This document shows, one piece after another, positions 21,723-32,332 of a DNA stretch of 64,000 nucleotides (positions are counted from its first letter, which is position 1; the number at the start of each line of letters is the position of its first letter). The notes beneath the pieces were generated by a model, which was not told the origin of the DNA, ran no database searches, and saw only the letters and a program-made list of their open reading frames with translations. The position numbers and the translations under genes were made by a program. The stretch comes from Amphiduros pacificus. Its lineage: Eukaryota; Annelida; Polychaeta; Phyllodocida; Hesionidae. Where the stretch lies: NCBI GenBank assembly GCA_949316495.1, contig OX439005.1, forward strand, positions 23,524,217 to 23,588,216. The letters run 5' to 3'.

Positions 21723-23129
21723 ATGAAGTATATTGTGATATCATATCTACTCTTTATTTTCATGGCACAATGTATGGCAGCGACTATACGGCCGCCATGT
21801 CAAATATCAATCAAGGCTATCAAAAAGTTGAAGGATATGGAAATGATATGTGCATCTTTCCATCTAGAAGAGGTTGCTGCCTCAATGACATTTGCCAAGA
21901 GAAGTTTCTCATTCAAGTATGAACTGGACAGTGATTACTCACACCACACACTCGAACTATCAGAGCAAGTTTGCATTGCTGAAGATGTGGCCAATGGATC
22001 CTTCTCTCTCTGCAATACAGTGTTAGACAAGTCTCACATGAAACAGAGACTCAACATCCTTCCAGATGAAATCAACTTTACAGTCAGAAAGGAAGACAAC
22101 ACCACTGTGAAATGTGACATTGCTTCCTCCATTGAGGGGAGAATTCATGAGCCTCACTGTCGACCAACCTGTGAATCTCTCATGTTCGACAAAAGAAATG
22201 ATGAGATGTGCTCACACACAATCACTGACAGAGAAGCTTGGACAAGTGGCATTGACTTTCATGTTAGAAGAATTTTTGTCATACCAAAGTGGAGCAGCGT
22301 GTGTATAGAGGTAGTATCTGATATATACAATGCTGATGCCACTTATGTTTTAATGTCAGCGCGTCTACGAGTTCATTTCAGAAGTGGGGGGGACTCCACA
22401 TTTATCCACCGGACTGTAAGAGACACAGACCGATGCATAAGCACAAGCTCTCGCCGCTTCAGTCACAAGGAGTCAAAGTACCTCTGTGTGTGGTTAGATA
22501 AACAATTCCCAACTTACACTCATTTCAATGTTACTGAAAAGCCTACTTTGACATACACAACATGGACCCCACAAGGAAAATCTTACAATCGCAAGGTAAT
22601 TGTACCCACGAGGAGAGAAGATGCCGCTGATTTTGTTGAGTGGGTGAGGTCCCCCCATGAGTGTAACATAGAGAAGAGTACACACTGTAAGGGTGAATGC
22701 ACCCATTCATGTGAGGCTGCCATCACAGGGAGTGGTCCATTCAGATGCAACAGGACATGGTCTGGTTTAGATACTGTAGATACTGACAAGACCTCCACTG
22801 ATGTCATGACAAAGGAAGGTCGTGTTCAAAGGAAGGATTATCAGACTGATGTCATCTATCAAGCAAATGGCAGCAGTGAAGGCATAGGAAGAGCTGGACA
22901 GTCAGCTGGCATTGTGGCATCACACTTGCTGAATGCCACAACCAAACTCTTGGGCAATGAAAAACCAGCCATTGTGGTTGGTAACATTTGGTCACCATAT
23001 CTATATTCAATTATAGGTCTTTGCTCTCTCATTTTATGTATTGCTTTGATATGGATCTTGATATGGTACAAACGCGGTAAGAAGGTGTATTGTTGTTCAA
23101 AGGTCTATCGAATAAATAACAGACAATAA
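21723..23129 (+). CDS. Signal-peptide, single-pass membrane glycoprotein B of the virus-like block
   Basis: I take the ATG at 21723, because it starts a clean signal peptide (MKYIVISYLLFIFMAQCMA); the open frame extends further upstream to 21630. It has about 468 residues. The cysteine-rich ectodomain shares its layout with glycoprotein A, including the HCRPTC motif and the CNIEKSTHCKGECTHSC cluster. A linker leads to a transmembrane segment (LYSIIGLCSLILCIALIWIL) and a short basic cysteine-containing tail (WYKRGKKVYCCSK). Topology is type I. It could be an envelope or fusion-type protein of a virus-like element; that is inference from topology and context. Confidence 0.72.
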   Translation: MKYIVISYLLFIFMAQCMAATIRPPCQISIKAIKKLKDMEMICASFHLEEVAASMTFAKRSFSFKYELDSDYSHHTLELSEQVCIAEDVANGSFSLCNTVLDKSHMKQRLNILPDEINFTVRKEDNTTVKCDIASSIEGRIHEPHCRPTCESLMFDKRNDEMCSHTITDREAWTSGIDFHVRRIFVIPKWSSVCIEVVSDIYNADATYVLMSARLRVHFRSGGDSTFIHRTVRDTDRCISTSSRRFSHKESKYLCVWLDKQFPTYTHFNVTEKPTLTYTTWTPQGKSYNRKVIVPTRREDAADFVEWVRSPHECNIEKSTHCKGECTHSCEAAITGSGPFRCNRTWSGLDTVDTDKTSTDVMTKEGRVQRKDYQTDVIYQANGSSEGIGRAGQSAGIVASHLLNATTKLLGNEKPAIVVGNIWSPYLYSIIGLCSLILCIALIWILIWYKRGKKVYCCSKVYRINNRQ

Positions 23130-23500
23130 CAAGAAATTGGACTTGTATTATATGTTTAGCTTGAGCAGGATTATCCCACCCAAACAGTCCACATTAGGTC
23201 ATGAGAGTTCATACCCTTTGATTAGAATATAAATTATGTAATAAATCTCTCAATGAAGCTTTGTGTCATGAAATCTATTGAATAAATAACAGACAATAAC
23301 AAGAAATTGGACTTGTATTATATGTTCAGCTTGTGCAGGATCATCCCATCCAACTGATCACATCAGGTCAAAAGAGTCAATACCATTTGGTTCAATTAAC
23401 AAAGGTGTTAAATCTCCCATTGAGGCTTCTTACATGCAAAGGATCTATAAAAATCAATTGAATAAATAACAGACAATAACAATAAGTTGGACTTGAGTTA
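23104..23500. repeat. About 175-bp repeat, three copies
   Basis: The motif TTGAATAAATAACAGACAAT and the following ATATGTTTAGCTTG-like sequence recur at about 23106, 23275 and 23457. The first copy overlaps the 3' end of glycoprotein B, so the coding end and its AATAAA seeded the duplication. Poly(A) signals are thereby triplicated. Confidence 0.85.
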
Positions 23501-23986
23501 TATATTTAGCTTGTATAATTGCATATTTAAATTGAGGTTGGACTGTATCATGATACGAGACCTCATACCCTTTAGGAAGACTGAAAATATGTTTGTGATA
23601 TATGTGTTTCCCTTGATGCTTATGTCAGTCAAATGCCTACAACATCAGACAAATTACAAGACATGCATTCGTACTTGAAGATCACAAGCAGATATAAATC
23701 AATAGCATTAAAAAAAATTTTTTTTTGAGTTTCAAAAGTTAGGTCGGGCACACACTAGACCATATCGAGGGGAAATGACACATGTTTTCATGGGTCCAGA
23801 ACATGGCAGAACATGGCTAAGTCACTAAGTGGCCCTTTTGTGCTACGTACGAATGTCTCACATGTTTTGACTCCACTAAGCTCCAACCGATCATGAAGCA
23901 TCAAAATTTAATCAATCTGAATTGCATTGAATTAATCAAATTAAGAAGGAATAAGTCAAAGAGGAGATTATAATTTGTCATGTTCA

Positions 23987-23992
23987 TTTATT
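23987..23992 (-). promoter_or_regulatory. Poly(A) signal of the RING gene
   Basis: AATAAA on the minus strand, only 9 bases beyond the stop codon; a very compact 3' end. Confidence 0.5.
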
Positions 23993-24001
23993 ATTTTTTT
24001 T

Positions 24002-24670
24002 TCAGCACATGTGCATACACCCATGCACGTACTTTCTCTGTTCTGATTGACTCATCTTTTGTAGTTTTGTGTAATAATTGAAATCAACAATGTCCATTCC
24101 TCCTTCTTCGCATATGCCTGCCAAGCAATGTGGGCATCGTGGTCTATGTTTGGAGTAAAACTCCAAAGACCACCGCAAACAGTCTTGGTGGAAGATATGG
24201 CAACATCTTGTCAAGATGAAAAGTTGTTGATCGTTCAATATGGACGACTGACAAACCGAGCATGAACCATCCATCCATTCCTTGACATGGATATAGCGTT
24301 GTTCAAAGTCTTTCTTTTTCAAAATGAGGATGATCTCCAAAGACACCTGGAATTTCCCCACCGTATAGCAGCGGCATGAGGGGCATTCGTGAAAGTTATT
24401 GTTTTTGTCCAGGTCTTTCAACCATCTCATTGCACAATCTCTGTGGAAGACATGTGTGCATGGCCATAAAAGTACACAAGTGTCTCTTGCACCCAAATCC
24501 TCCATGCAGATAGAGCACTCCTCAACCTCGAGAGGTGTGGTTGGCTCGAGAGGGATCAACGTGGTATCCTTTGGACAGGAGCGATGGACTTGTCTGGTAG
24601 GATGAACCTTTGGAGGAGAAATACTTTCCAGAGATGGCCATCGGCGAGAGAATGATAAGCAGGAACCCAT
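24002..24670 (-). CDS. Double RING-H2 protein, predicted E3 ubiquitin ligase
   Basis: I choose the ATG at 24670 over the upstream one at 24730. It begins MGSCLSFS, a canonical N-myristoylation signal (Gly2, Ser6) with a palmitoylatable Cys4, and a TATA box lies 38 bases upstream. The protein is 222 residues. RING 1 runs from CSICMEDL through CTHVFHRDC to CPSC; RING 2 runs from CSVCQSS through CCHIFHQDC to CPHC. Both have the C3H2C3 pattern. Known RING-H2 proteins recruit E2 enzymes and ubiquitinate targets; membrane anchoring is predicted from the N-terminus. The gene is intronless and lies wholly inside the inverted-repeat element. Confidence 0.85.
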   Translation of the reverse strand: MGSCLSFSRRWPSLESISPPKVHPTRQVHRSCPKDTTLIPLEPTTPLEVEECSICMEDLGARDTCVLLWPCTHVFHRDCAMRWLKDLDKNNNFHECPSCRCYTVGKFQVSLEIILILKKKDFEQRYIHVKEWMDGSCSVCQSSILNDQQLFILTRCCHIFHQDCLRWSLEFYSKHRPRCPHCLAGICEEGGMDIVDFNYYTKLQKMSQSEQRKYVHGCMHMC

Positions 24671-24707
24671 GTTGGAGATTGAATGAGGATAATTTCCAAA
24701 AGAAGCA

Positions 24708-24715
24708 CTTTTATA
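24708..24715 (-). promoter_or_regulatory. TATA box of the RING gene
   Basis: TATAAAAG on the minus strand, 38 bases before the chosen ATG. The same compact arrangement is seen for two genes of the neighbouring virus-like block. Confidence 0.55.
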
Positions 24716-24839
24716 CCATTTTAGTCTCATTATCTAGTCACACATGCTTTTTGAAAAGAGGTGATCTTTTTGGGGTTAGACCAATCAGAATGAGGTTTCA
24801 GTGGAGCTAATTAAATATGCACAGCAAATGAAGGGTGGG

Positions 24840-25015
24840 CATCTCATTAAGTATGCACAGCTCATTAGGTAAGCTCTTTGAATGAATACAGCACATATAT
24901 GAATATTCATAGCTGGCTCATTAGGTAGGCACAGCTCATTAGGTAGGCACAGCTCATTAAGTAGGCACAGCTCATTAAGTAGGCACAGCTCATTATCTAG
25001 GCACAACATTTAGTA
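24840..25015. repeat. 18-bp minisatellite
   Basis: About eight copies of GCTCATTAAGTAGGCACA, the left ones interrupted by unrelated sequence. It sits inside the inverted-repeat element, upstream of the RING promoter. Confidence 0.88.
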
Positions 25016-25059
25016 ATGTCATCGCAACAAAAGGAAATAGATCCAAAAAGGTAACTTCT

Positions 25060-26345
25060 ATGACATTAAAAATTGTACTTTTGGCTTATGCCACATGAAC
25101 ATATCCTCTCCATTTCTAAGCATTGTCTAAACACAAATCAAAGAGATAAGAGATAAAACAATATATAGAACTGTAGTGAACTCTAAACTGGCCATTATGG
25201 TTTGAGTAATCAGACCATATGCTATCTACATAGACCACAAACCATGTATTGATCATGTCTAAACATCAATCAATGTGTTCAGAAATAGAACCATAGAAGT
25301 AATTTTAGAGAACTCTAAACTGGCACTCTTTGTATAATTGATAAGACCACATACCATTGAATGAAGATGTCTAAGCACTGCTCAAAGTGATAAGAAATTG
25401 AGCCATAGAAGTAACTTTAATGAACTCTAAACTGGCACTCTCAGTAAAACGTATAAGACAACAAACCATGTATTGATCATGTCTAAACATCAATCAAAGT
25501 GTTAATAAATAGAACCATAGAAGTAATCTTAGAGAACTCTAAACTGGCACTCTTTGCATAATTGATAAGACCATATGCTATTTACATAGACCACAAACCA
25601 TGTATTGATCATGTCTAAACATCAATCAAAGTGTTAATAAATAGAACCATAGAAGTAACTTTAATGGACTCTAAACTGGTACTCTTTGCATAGTTGATAA
25701 GACCACATACCATTGAATGAAGATGTTTAAACACTGCTCAAGGTGATAAAAAAAATGAGCCATAGAAGTAACTTTAATGAACTCTAAACTGGCACTCTTG
25801 GTAAAGAGTACAAGACCACAAACCATGTATTGATCATGTCTAAACATCAATCAAAGTCTTAAGAAATAGAACCATAGAAGTAATTTTAGTGAACTCTAAA
25901 TTGGCACTCTTTGTATTATTGATAAGACCACATACAATCTATTGATCATGTGTAAACACTAATCAAGATGATAAGAAATAGAACCATACAGGGATCTTCT
26001 TAGAGCTTCAAACTGGCACTCATAGTATAATTGATAGGACCACATGTTACTCAATTAACATGTCTAAACACCACTCAAAACGATAAGAAATAGAACCATA
26101 CAGAGATCTTATGAGAGCTCCAAACTAACAGTCATGGTATAAGTGATAAGACCACATGTCACCAAATTAACATGTCTGAACACCAATCAAAGTGATAAGA
26201 GATAGACTCATACAGGGATCTTCTGGTTGCTCCAAACTGGCACTCATGGTATAAGTGTTAAGACCATATACCATCTAATGAGCATGTCTAAACCCCACTC
26301 TGTGTGATAAAAAATAGAACCATATGGGGCACTTCAATGGACTCC
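25060..26345. repeat. About 118-bp satellite, roughly 11 diverged copies
   Basis: Units contain AGAAATAGAACCATAGAAGT, then CTCTAAACTGGCACTC and a GATAAGACCACA segment. Copies diverge by about 10-25 percent by eye, so the array is older than most others in the window. It fills most of the non-genic interior of the inverted-repeat element. Confidence 0.9.
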
Positions 26346-26825
26346 AAAGTGGCTCTAATGGTATACACCATTGTCAATCTCATCTGGAAATAAGACACCA
26401 AGTGCCACTTTCGTGTGGTGTGAACTCAAAATGTTGTAAATGCCCGTTAGCCCGACGTAGGGTGAATAGTACCATTTCACCCAAAAAGGCTGTGCTGAAA
26501 CTGGTGTGCAGTGACTAGCGCTAGCCCGACCTAGTGCCTCCGCTAGCCCGAGGTAGCCTTTTAGACGAGACTTGCCACTTTTCATCTGCACAAAAGGGCC
26601 ACTTAGTGACTTAGCAATGTTCTACCATGTTCTGGACCCATGAAAACATGTGTCATTTCCCCTCGATATGGTCTAGTGTGTGCCCGACCTAACTTTTGAA
26701 ACTCAAAAAAAAAATTTTTTAATGCTAAGTTTATATTTCTCCATATGTTAAATATGAATTTCAACCAACATAGGAATACACATTATTACCATATAAATTA
26801 AGATTAAAGCACGCTACATATAGAG

Positions 26826-29523
26826 ATGAATACTTTGATTTGCTATATTGTTATATTATTTACTGTTAAAGTACAAGGTGATTTAGGTAAGTTGGTTTAG
26901 GTTATTCATTGATTTGTTCAGTTTAAACGATTTATATACCATATTTGAATGTTTATTCAGTTGCTTCTTTTTGATTACAGGAGGCAGATGTTTTGATTAT
27001 CTTTCTACTCAAAGCAACACAGCACTAAAGAACGGAGAGAAAGTTACTTGGCAAATATTCACAATTAGTAGATGGATTTCCTCAAATGGAGAATCTCAAG
27101 TTGATGATAGACCATCTCTAAAATGTAACATAACTCTCGGGACATCTGATGGATCCAATATTACGATGAAGCAATTTTATTTCACGGATTATACATATGT
27201 ATGTCACCATACAAATTCTGTGTTGGTGTCAAAGTCCTCAGAAGAAATAAGTGAATGTCAGAAATTGGATCATTATGAGAACAATCCAATACTTCTTGGC
27301 CCCGAGATTATCTTTGTATGGTTCAGCGTACCAGTATTAAAGTTCAATATTCATTTTTCCACTGGTGAGAATACCTAAAGATACCAATTTACTTTCAAAT
27401 ATATATTTTTATTATATTCATAATCTCCACTTTTGATATTTGATTTAAATTCAATATCTATGATTTTAAATGTATTCACTCTATTTCTAGAATCGGCAGG
27501 TGGAAAAGTATCCGCCTACCCAGGTGTTGTTACCAATGAGGTAACCACAAAGCAACATAGAAGGATGGTCTCTGAGCAAAGCAGTATTCCTTTGACAGGT
27601 AATCATTGCTCACCCACAAAAAACATATTTCATTTCAATTGTAAGCTATCATATATCGCATGTCAATATCCATTGATTACATTAAAATAGCAACAAAGTT
27701 ATCAAAAGATAAAAAAGCTCTAAATTACATATTCTTGCTTTTATATAAAAACACGATTTTTTTACCAATTCGCGACATCATGGGATGCAGAACTAAATTA
27801 ATCTGATCTCGGCTGTGTACAAAATACAGGAACACCAAGATATTTGTTGAAGTGTTAGATAAAAATAAATATCGTGTTCTTGTTTAATCATATTTGATGC
27901 ATGTCATTTTTGGAAATATATATTTTGTTGGTTCAATTTGTAGTAACGGAGTCACTGCTACAAGTAATGACTTCAAGCGGTTCCAACCTGCATGGTAAGC
28001 ACACAAGGACATCTGTTTATAGTATTTAATCTGCCGATGAACACAATACAAAATATGATCAGACCTGTTCAACAAAATTGAAAATATAAATGTTTATACC
28101 CTGAAATTTGCACTCAAATGTCCTGACCCATCACATTTCCCCTATATATATTTCTGTACCATTTGAAAGTAGATGAGTCCCCCTATATATATATTTCTGT
28201 ACCATTTGAAAGTAGATGAGTCCCCCTATATATATACTTCTGTACCATTTGAAAGTAGATGAGTCCCCCTATATATATTTCTGTACCATTTGAAAGTAGA
28301 CGAGTCCCAAGTTCCATAAATTAGATAACTGGATTTCTTTAAATTACATTACGTTCAATTTCAAATACAAAACATCTTTATCCTAGATAGCCCCGATGAG
28401 AACAAGGAATTGAATCAGTCAGAAGATAGTTCAATTGGTAAGTAGTTAATTGTAATATTTTTTACGATCCTAAAGATCTTTTGATATCTGATATTTTTTT
28501 CAAAAGGTGCCTACAAGTATCTACCAGTATACCCTTTTGGGACATGAGCAATAAAGTTACGGAAAAGGATATATACCAAAATGCCGAGTAGGCCATAAAT
28601 CATGCTGAAAAATTCGTTTCCCATGGGAAAAGGGATGTATGCATTTTTGACAAAATATATTTCCCTCTACATAGCTTTTTATGTACGTCCGAAAAGTACA
28701 TACTGGTATATACTTGTGGACACCTTGTGGAAAAAGAACGTTATATATCCAAATGTGAAGTGTAACCAGTTGTGACTAGTGATTTTTAACCAGTTGTAAA
28801 GAAAAATTTGAGCAAGTCTTAATCGGTATAGGATTGATTCAACATTGATTCATATTTTGCAATTAAACCCATGTTATCTTTGTTTTTAGATAAACAATAT
28901 TCATTTCGTGACTATTGCAGGTTTGATAGCAGGCCTAGTCACCACATTTTTCATAGTTTTGGCCATTGTTGCGGGCACGATATTCCTCATGCACAAGAGG
29001 TGACCGAATAAAGCTATTTGTAGTATTTGTAGTAAATTTAGTTTATTTAGTATTATTGACTGTCATACAGAGAGGTTTTTTTTATTTAAAGACTATAAAT
29101 TTGTCTATTTGATTAAACAATTAACTTTACTATTTTTATTTGTATTGACTAACATACAGAGAGTTATTTATATTTAAAGACTATTAATTTGTCTATTTGA
29201 TTAAACAATTAACTTTACCATTTTTAAGGAAATCAAAATCCCCCACGGATGCAATATCACTGGATTCTCCACGGGTGGAAGATCAACCCCGTGAAAATGT
29301 GTACACATCAAAGCCAGATGCGATGGCATATTCAACATGTGCAGGTAACAATATCTCAACCATAGAAGACACTAATGAGGTTGATTCACACAATATTAAA
29401 GGAAATACAGATACTGATCTTAAACAGGCTGCAGTCAATGAACCGTATGCTGTTCCTATAGGAAATCAGAACAATGAACTGGAGATAGTAGAAAATGAGT
29501 TTTATGATTCTAAGCCAAACTAA
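26826..29523 (+). CDS. Type I membrane receptor-like protein, gene 1 (7 exons)
   Basis: Exons: 26826-26886, 26981-27364, 27491-27598, 27944-27994, 28387-28437, 28921-28999, 29229-29523. All junctions are GT/AG, phase 1 except the last (phase 2), and the sum is 343 codons. Exon 1 is a signal peptide (MNTLICYIVILFTVKVQG). Exon 2 is a 128-residue ectodomain with four cysteines and N-glycosylation sites (NIT). Exons 3-5 form a Ser/Thr-rich stalk. Exon 6 is the membrane helix (LIAGLVTTFFIVLAIVAGTI). Exon 7 is an acidic tail with tyrosines in NVYTSKP, MAYSTCA, EPYAVPI and EFYDSKPN, plausible SH2-binding sites. It is paralogous to the gene at 34377-38078 with the same exon plan. Domain family not recognised. 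Confidence 0.82.
28135..28305. repeat. About 43-bp minisatellite in intron 4 of receptor gene 1
   Basis: Four copies of TACCATTTGAAAGTAGATGA followed by GTCCCCCTATATATAT, with variable TA-run length. Confidence 0.9.
29045..29228. repeat. Tandem duplication of the last acceptor region of receptor gene 1
   Basis: About 90 bp containing ATTTGTCTATTTGATTAAAC and AATTAACTTTAC occurs twice. The second copy ends exactly at the acceptor of exon 7 (CATTTTTAAG/GAAATC). The first copy ends with TATTTTTATTTG and lacks the AG. Confidence 0.88.
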
Positions 29524-30061
29524 TACAGAGTATCAGATTGAAATCAAAATACGTCTATCTTAGAGAAACCTCTCATGATGGACCAATCCTTTAAGGAGAA
29601 CAGCAATTGTGATGCTCATTATGGGGATTGTTTATTTCAGATAAAACGTCGTTTTCATATTATATTGATAAGAACCTGATTTATACACTTGAACCGAATG
29701 CCCTCTATAAATTGATTTACACTTTACTGTCCAAAACAATAGGTGTTATAGACATCACTCTTAAATACGATTTTGGAATGTAAATTTGCATATCTGAGGA
29801 ATAGTGAATATGCATTTTATGTGCACCTATGCTCAGTACAATTTTACAATATGTAGAATAATAATGTTGCATTTATATGTAAATGATAGTGTACAGCATA
29901 TTGAATATATCAAATAATTTCAAAAGCCATCTTTCTAAAATCAAGGTTGCTGTAGTTGTATTTGTAAATATGTCGTACTATTTGGGCGCTCATTAATATT
30001 AATGAGCCAGAGATTCGAGTTACGTCATCGTATCGTGCACGTGCTGTCCTACTGAAAGGCT
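29524..30061. other. 3' flank of receptor gene 1
   Basis: Probably 3' untranslated and intergenic DNA. No further gene seen. A TACGTCATCGTATCGTGCAC motif at about 30022 is nearly repeated at about 30383 on the other side of the inserted element. Confidence 0.5.
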
Positions 30062-30066
30062 GTAAC

Positions 30067-30377
30067 CAGTGCCGTAGCTAGGATTGGGTTAGGGGGGGCA
30101 CTGAGTCTAGATGCAGCCAGATGCCATGCGCCGTGTCAATCGTCAATGTATATATATAATAAATTTGACGTCATATTGGCCCCACCCACTCCCCACAAAT
30201 TTGTTGCTTCTAGACTCAGTGAGGGGGGGGGGGGTTTCCAAAATTGAAAACCATATGAAATAGTTGAAATCATTGTGTTGAAACTATTAAAATAAGTCTA
30301 ACTGAACATTTTATTGTGGAAACCTAAAGGGGGGGGGGTTTCCGGGCAACCCGGAAACCCCCCTAGCTACGGCACTG
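30067..30377. mobile_element. MITE with CAGTGCCGTAGCTAGG ends
   Basis: The inverted ends CAGTGCCGTAGCTAGG and CCTAGCTACGGCACTG are flanked by the direct repeat GTAAC (30062-30066, 30378-30382). The interior holds long G runs and a palindrome GGTTTCCGGGCAACCCGGAAACC-type core. No coding capacity; a non-autonomous DNA transposon. Confidence 0.85.
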
Positions 30378-30485
30378 GTAACTACGTCATCTCGTCGTGC
30401 ACGTGTGGTTGGAAACATTCAGGGGGCAGGGCTAATGGAACCGGCCTATTTGAACATATCTGATCGCATAATCGGAGAGGGTGTT

Positions 30486-30950
30486 ATTAGTGTTCTTCAA
30501 TCACCAATCCGCAAAGCCCAGATAGGTGATCTGGAGGGGTTTGTCGAACGTCCAAGGTCTTTACCAATTTCAACCAAAGAAAAGTTTGGTGGAGTTGTTA
30601 GAGCTCCAGTGAAGTAAAAAATCGCCAGCTGTAAAATCTGAGGTAAATCCGTTTAAACGTCCAAATTCAACCCGTTTCAACTGCTGTTAAAACGGGTTTG
30701 ACTCAATTTTTGCAGCTGGCAATTATTATCAAGCATTTATATTTTCCTTATTTAATGTTATCCAAAGAATAATTAAGCTTTTTTGTGAGATTTTAGATAT
30801 AATTATACATAAAATATGAATTATCACTAAAACAGTTGGGTATTTAAAAATCACATATAAACGAGATTATGAAGGAAAAGCAAAAATCTCAGACCTCTCC
30901 AGATCACCTATCTGGGCTTTGACGCTGGGTGATTGGAGAACACTAGGGTG
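30486..30950. mobile_element. Inverted-repeat element of about 465 bp with nested palindrome
   Basis: The left arm (30486-30541, TTCTTCAATCACC, then AAAGCCCAGATAGGTGATCT) matches the right arm (30893-30950) in inverted form. A second palindrome, about 30615-30722, is built from CGCCAGCTGTAAAATCTGAG-type sequence and its complement. A foldback-type non-autonomous element is likely; target duplication not certain. Confidence 0.75.
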
Positions 30951-31599
30951 TTATATACTGAACCTGATGCAAAGGAGAGTAACTTTAAAGGGATTAAGCA
31001 CCAATTCTACAATTCGGTGAAATTGAAAGCTTTGCCACATATGAACATCATCACAAATTAGAATTATAATAGAGTAATAAAATAAGTTACTATAAGACAT
31101 AAGAGTTGCACTCCCAGCACAGGTCTGTCTGAGCCATAAGATGCACGTGAAGGGTAAACACGGGTAGCGTGAACTTTGTTTGACCTCAATTGAGGCTCAA
31201 AGCAGGGTAGCACTGTTTGACGTAATTCTGGCACTATTCAAAGGACAATAACTTTGATGACGTCATAAGCATATTGCCATACTCTTATGACGTCATTTTA
31301 ACTTTCAGTGCCTCTATGGTCACACTCCACATAAAAATGACGCCAAGAAAGAAGTGTATTTTCATAAAGAGGCAATAGAAGAGGGTCTTGTTAAAATAGA
31401 ATTAACAGGCAAACATGGGGATGCATCAATGAAATATAAAATAGACAACAAAATAGAAATCATTTGTCACCAATATGTGAATTTTAAACGTTTTTTTTCA
31501 AAATCGGTGCTTAATCTCTTTAACCCCTAACAGACTAGCCCATCTAAATTTTGTTGATTGGCAGGACTAACCAATTTTTTTTCTGGAATAGTGTATCTA

Positions 31600-31916
31600 C
31601 AGTGACCGGCAACTGTCGTAAACTGGCAGATTAAACCGGCACGAATGTTTGTGTCACTGTCAAATGACGTCAGAAATGGTGACGTGACCAACATCACCGT
31701 ATAACTCAATGTGAACTCGGACAATCTGCAGATTTGTTGAATGCGTAAAAATCACGCTATTTCTGTAAATATTGAACGGGTATCATTAAAACTCCACAGA
31801 CCGTTAAAGTCGAAGATCTTCTTTCGATGTGAGCAGTTTTTACACAGTCTTTAAAGGTTTTGTGAAAATCAGGAGTGAAAAACATGAAAGTGTCCGGATT
31901 TGGCTGCCGGTCACTG
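31600..31916 (+). mobile_element. Tc1/mariner-like MITE, copy 1
   Basis: The ends CAGTGACCGGCA and TGCCGGTCACTG are flanked by TA on both sides, the target duplication used by Tc1/mariner elements. It is 317 bp and noncoding. It contains AAACATGAAAGTGTCCGGAT near its 3' end. A second copy lies 416 bp downstream in reverse orientation. Confidence 0.88.
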
Positions 31917-32332
31917 TATATACCAAATTAATAAAATTTATAACCGTGGTTATTTAATATGCTTAATGTAGCGCTGCTGTCAAAAGTTCATGATTAAGGC
32001 AGTCTGACGTCACTATCATGATTACATTGTAACAAGTTGCAGCCCTTCAGAATGTTACAAATGACGTCATCAAGCCAGAACAATGGGGACGTCAACGTCC
32101 TTCACGTCCGTTGCCGGTGGTGGATGTTGCCGTCCTTCCCGTCCGTTAGGGGTTAAGATAACGATTAAATGATATATGCTTATAGAAATGTCATTGAGCA
32201 TAATCAAAACCATATATTAAGATAACTTTACCAGAATGTCAATACAGCATTGCTCTTAATGCGGTGCGCCACTGTGGGCCCATGTCAGAATGTATCAAAA
32301 TATACCTTACATTATGTCATGTACAAGATATA

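Larger units (their letters stand above)
15109..23129. mobile_element. Virus-like intronless gene block (family not identified)
   Basis: Seven long or medium ORFs packed without introns in 8 kb. On the minus strand, from the centre leftward, are a 622-residue basic protein, a coiled-coil ORF, a small acidic coiled-coil ORF and a signal-peptide glycoprotein. On the plus strand are a 133-residue protein, a phosphatase-like protein and a second glycoprotein paralogous to the first. The divergent core (19.6-20.25 kb) is a repeat array. Short intergenic gaps, TATA boxes and adjacent poly(A) signals are unlike the intron-rich host genes nearby. The envelope-like glycoprotein pair suggests a viral or capsid/envelope-bearing element. 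I recognise no polymerase, integrase, capsid or packaging ATPase, so family and full ends are unknown; it may continue to the RING-bearing element at 23.7-26.7 kb. It looks recent and mostly intact, with perhaps one or two breaks. Confidence 0.55.
23703..26727. mobile_element. 3-kb DNA element with 140-bp terminal inverted repeats and a RING gene
   Basis: The ends are near-perfect inverted repeats: 23703-23843 and 26588-26727. Both begin TAGCATTAAAAAA from outside and continue with GTTAGGTCGGGCACACACTA and GAGGGGAAATGACACATGTT. No transposase is present. Inside are a double RING-H2 gene on the minus strand, an 18-bp repeat and about 1.3 kb of 118-bp satellite. I cannot assign a superfamily or a certain target duplication. 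It may be non-autonomous, or one end of a larger system that includes the block to its left. Confidence 0.85.

Noticed and set aside
23703-26727. piggyBac assignment from TTAA near the ends
   Set aside because: The inverted repeat extends past the TTAA on both sides (AGCA/TGCT), so TTAA is inside the repeat and not a target duplication; no transposase.
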